A stretch of 6,506 nucleotides of DNA from CAZXNF01 sp050741255 (GTDB lineage Bacteria; Pseudomonadota; Gammaproteobacteria; Burkholderiales; SG8-41), in assembly GCA_050741255.1 (NCBI GenBank), contig JBOIEQ010000201.1, forward strand, positions 1 through 6,506, written 5' to 3'. The notes under the pieces were generated by a model. That model was not told the origin of the DNA. It made no database searches and was given only the letters and a program-made list of their open reading frames with translations. Of the stretch, positions 6,451-6,506 are shown piece after piece. The position numbers and the translations under genes were made by a program. The stretch's first letter is position 1, and each line of letters starts with the position of its first letter.

Positions 6451-6506
6451 CCCCACCCTGGCCCTCCCCCTGGAAAGGGGAGGGAATGTTTCTCCTTCCC
6501 CCTTTG
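6451..6506. repeat. Pyrimidine/purine-rich intergenic repeat, cut by the window edge
   Basis: After the last gene the sequence changes to alternating C/T-rich and G/A-rich blocks. This resembles dispersed intergenic palindromic repeats common in GC-rich proteobacteria. The final block (6492-6506) looks like the left arm of a second hairpin whose partner would lie beyond the window. Membership in a repeat family is inferred from composition and shape only. Confidence 0.4.
6462..6484 (+). terminator. Hairpin downstream of the last gene, possible operon end
   Basis: CCCTCCCC (6462-6469) pairs perfectly with GGGGAGGG (6477-6484) around the 7-base loop CTGGAAA, 34 bases after the last stop codon. 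No clear T-run follows (only TGTTT at 6487-6491), so an intrinsic terminator would be weak. It may instead protect the 3' end of the transcript or simply be part of the repeat. Confidence 0.4.

Noticed and set aside
1..6506. CRISPR arrays, tRNA or rRNA genes, insertion sequences, phage or integration sites
   Set aside because: No regularly spaced repeats, cloverleaf-like segments, transposase or integrase motifs or terminal inverted repeats were seen. The window is almost entirely metabolic coding sequence.

Overview
The window is a compact, one-directional (+ strand) catabolic gene cluster from a very GC-rich bacterium. Codons are almost all G/C-ending, and there are two tandem tricarboxylate-type (TctC/Bug) periplasmic receptors with no transporter beside them. 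Together with the heterotetrameric sarcosine oxidase genes this points to a betaproteobacterium, most likely Burkholderiales. That assignment is inference; no rRNA or other taxonomic marker is present.

Layout. Bases 1-2391 hold the 3' part of the sarcosine oxidase alpha subunit gene (soxA), whose 5' end lies outside the window. It overlaps by 8 bases the gamma subunit gene soxG (2384-2950). A 111-base gap (2951-3061) follows, with a weak promoter-like pair and GC-rich palindromes. Then come two tandem TctC-family substrate-binding proteins (3062-4036 and 4047-5012), a divergent LamB/YcsF (PxpA-like) protein (5016-5876) and a small V4R-fold protein resembling the DUF5943 family (5897-6427). 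The last 79 bases are non-coding and hold a polypyrimidine/polypurine hairpin repeat that runs off the edge. From 3062 onward the genes are separated by 3 to 20 bases, so they look like one transcription unit, possibly continuous with the sox genes.

How the genes may work together. SoxA and SoxG, with SoxB and SoxD presumably upstream, oxidatively demethylate sarcosine or a related N-methyl amino acid and pass the one-carbon unit to tetrahydrofolate. The two periplasmic receptors could capture the growth substrate. The PxpA-like protein belongs to a family that opens 5-oxoproline, a cyclic amide, so it may act on a cyclic precursor. The V4R protein may be a small-ligand-binding accessory factor. 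The enzymology of the first two genes is well supported. The pathway linking all six genes is inference and is the most interesting aspect of the window: a cluster joining N-demethylation to an unusual, partnerless PxpA-like protein.
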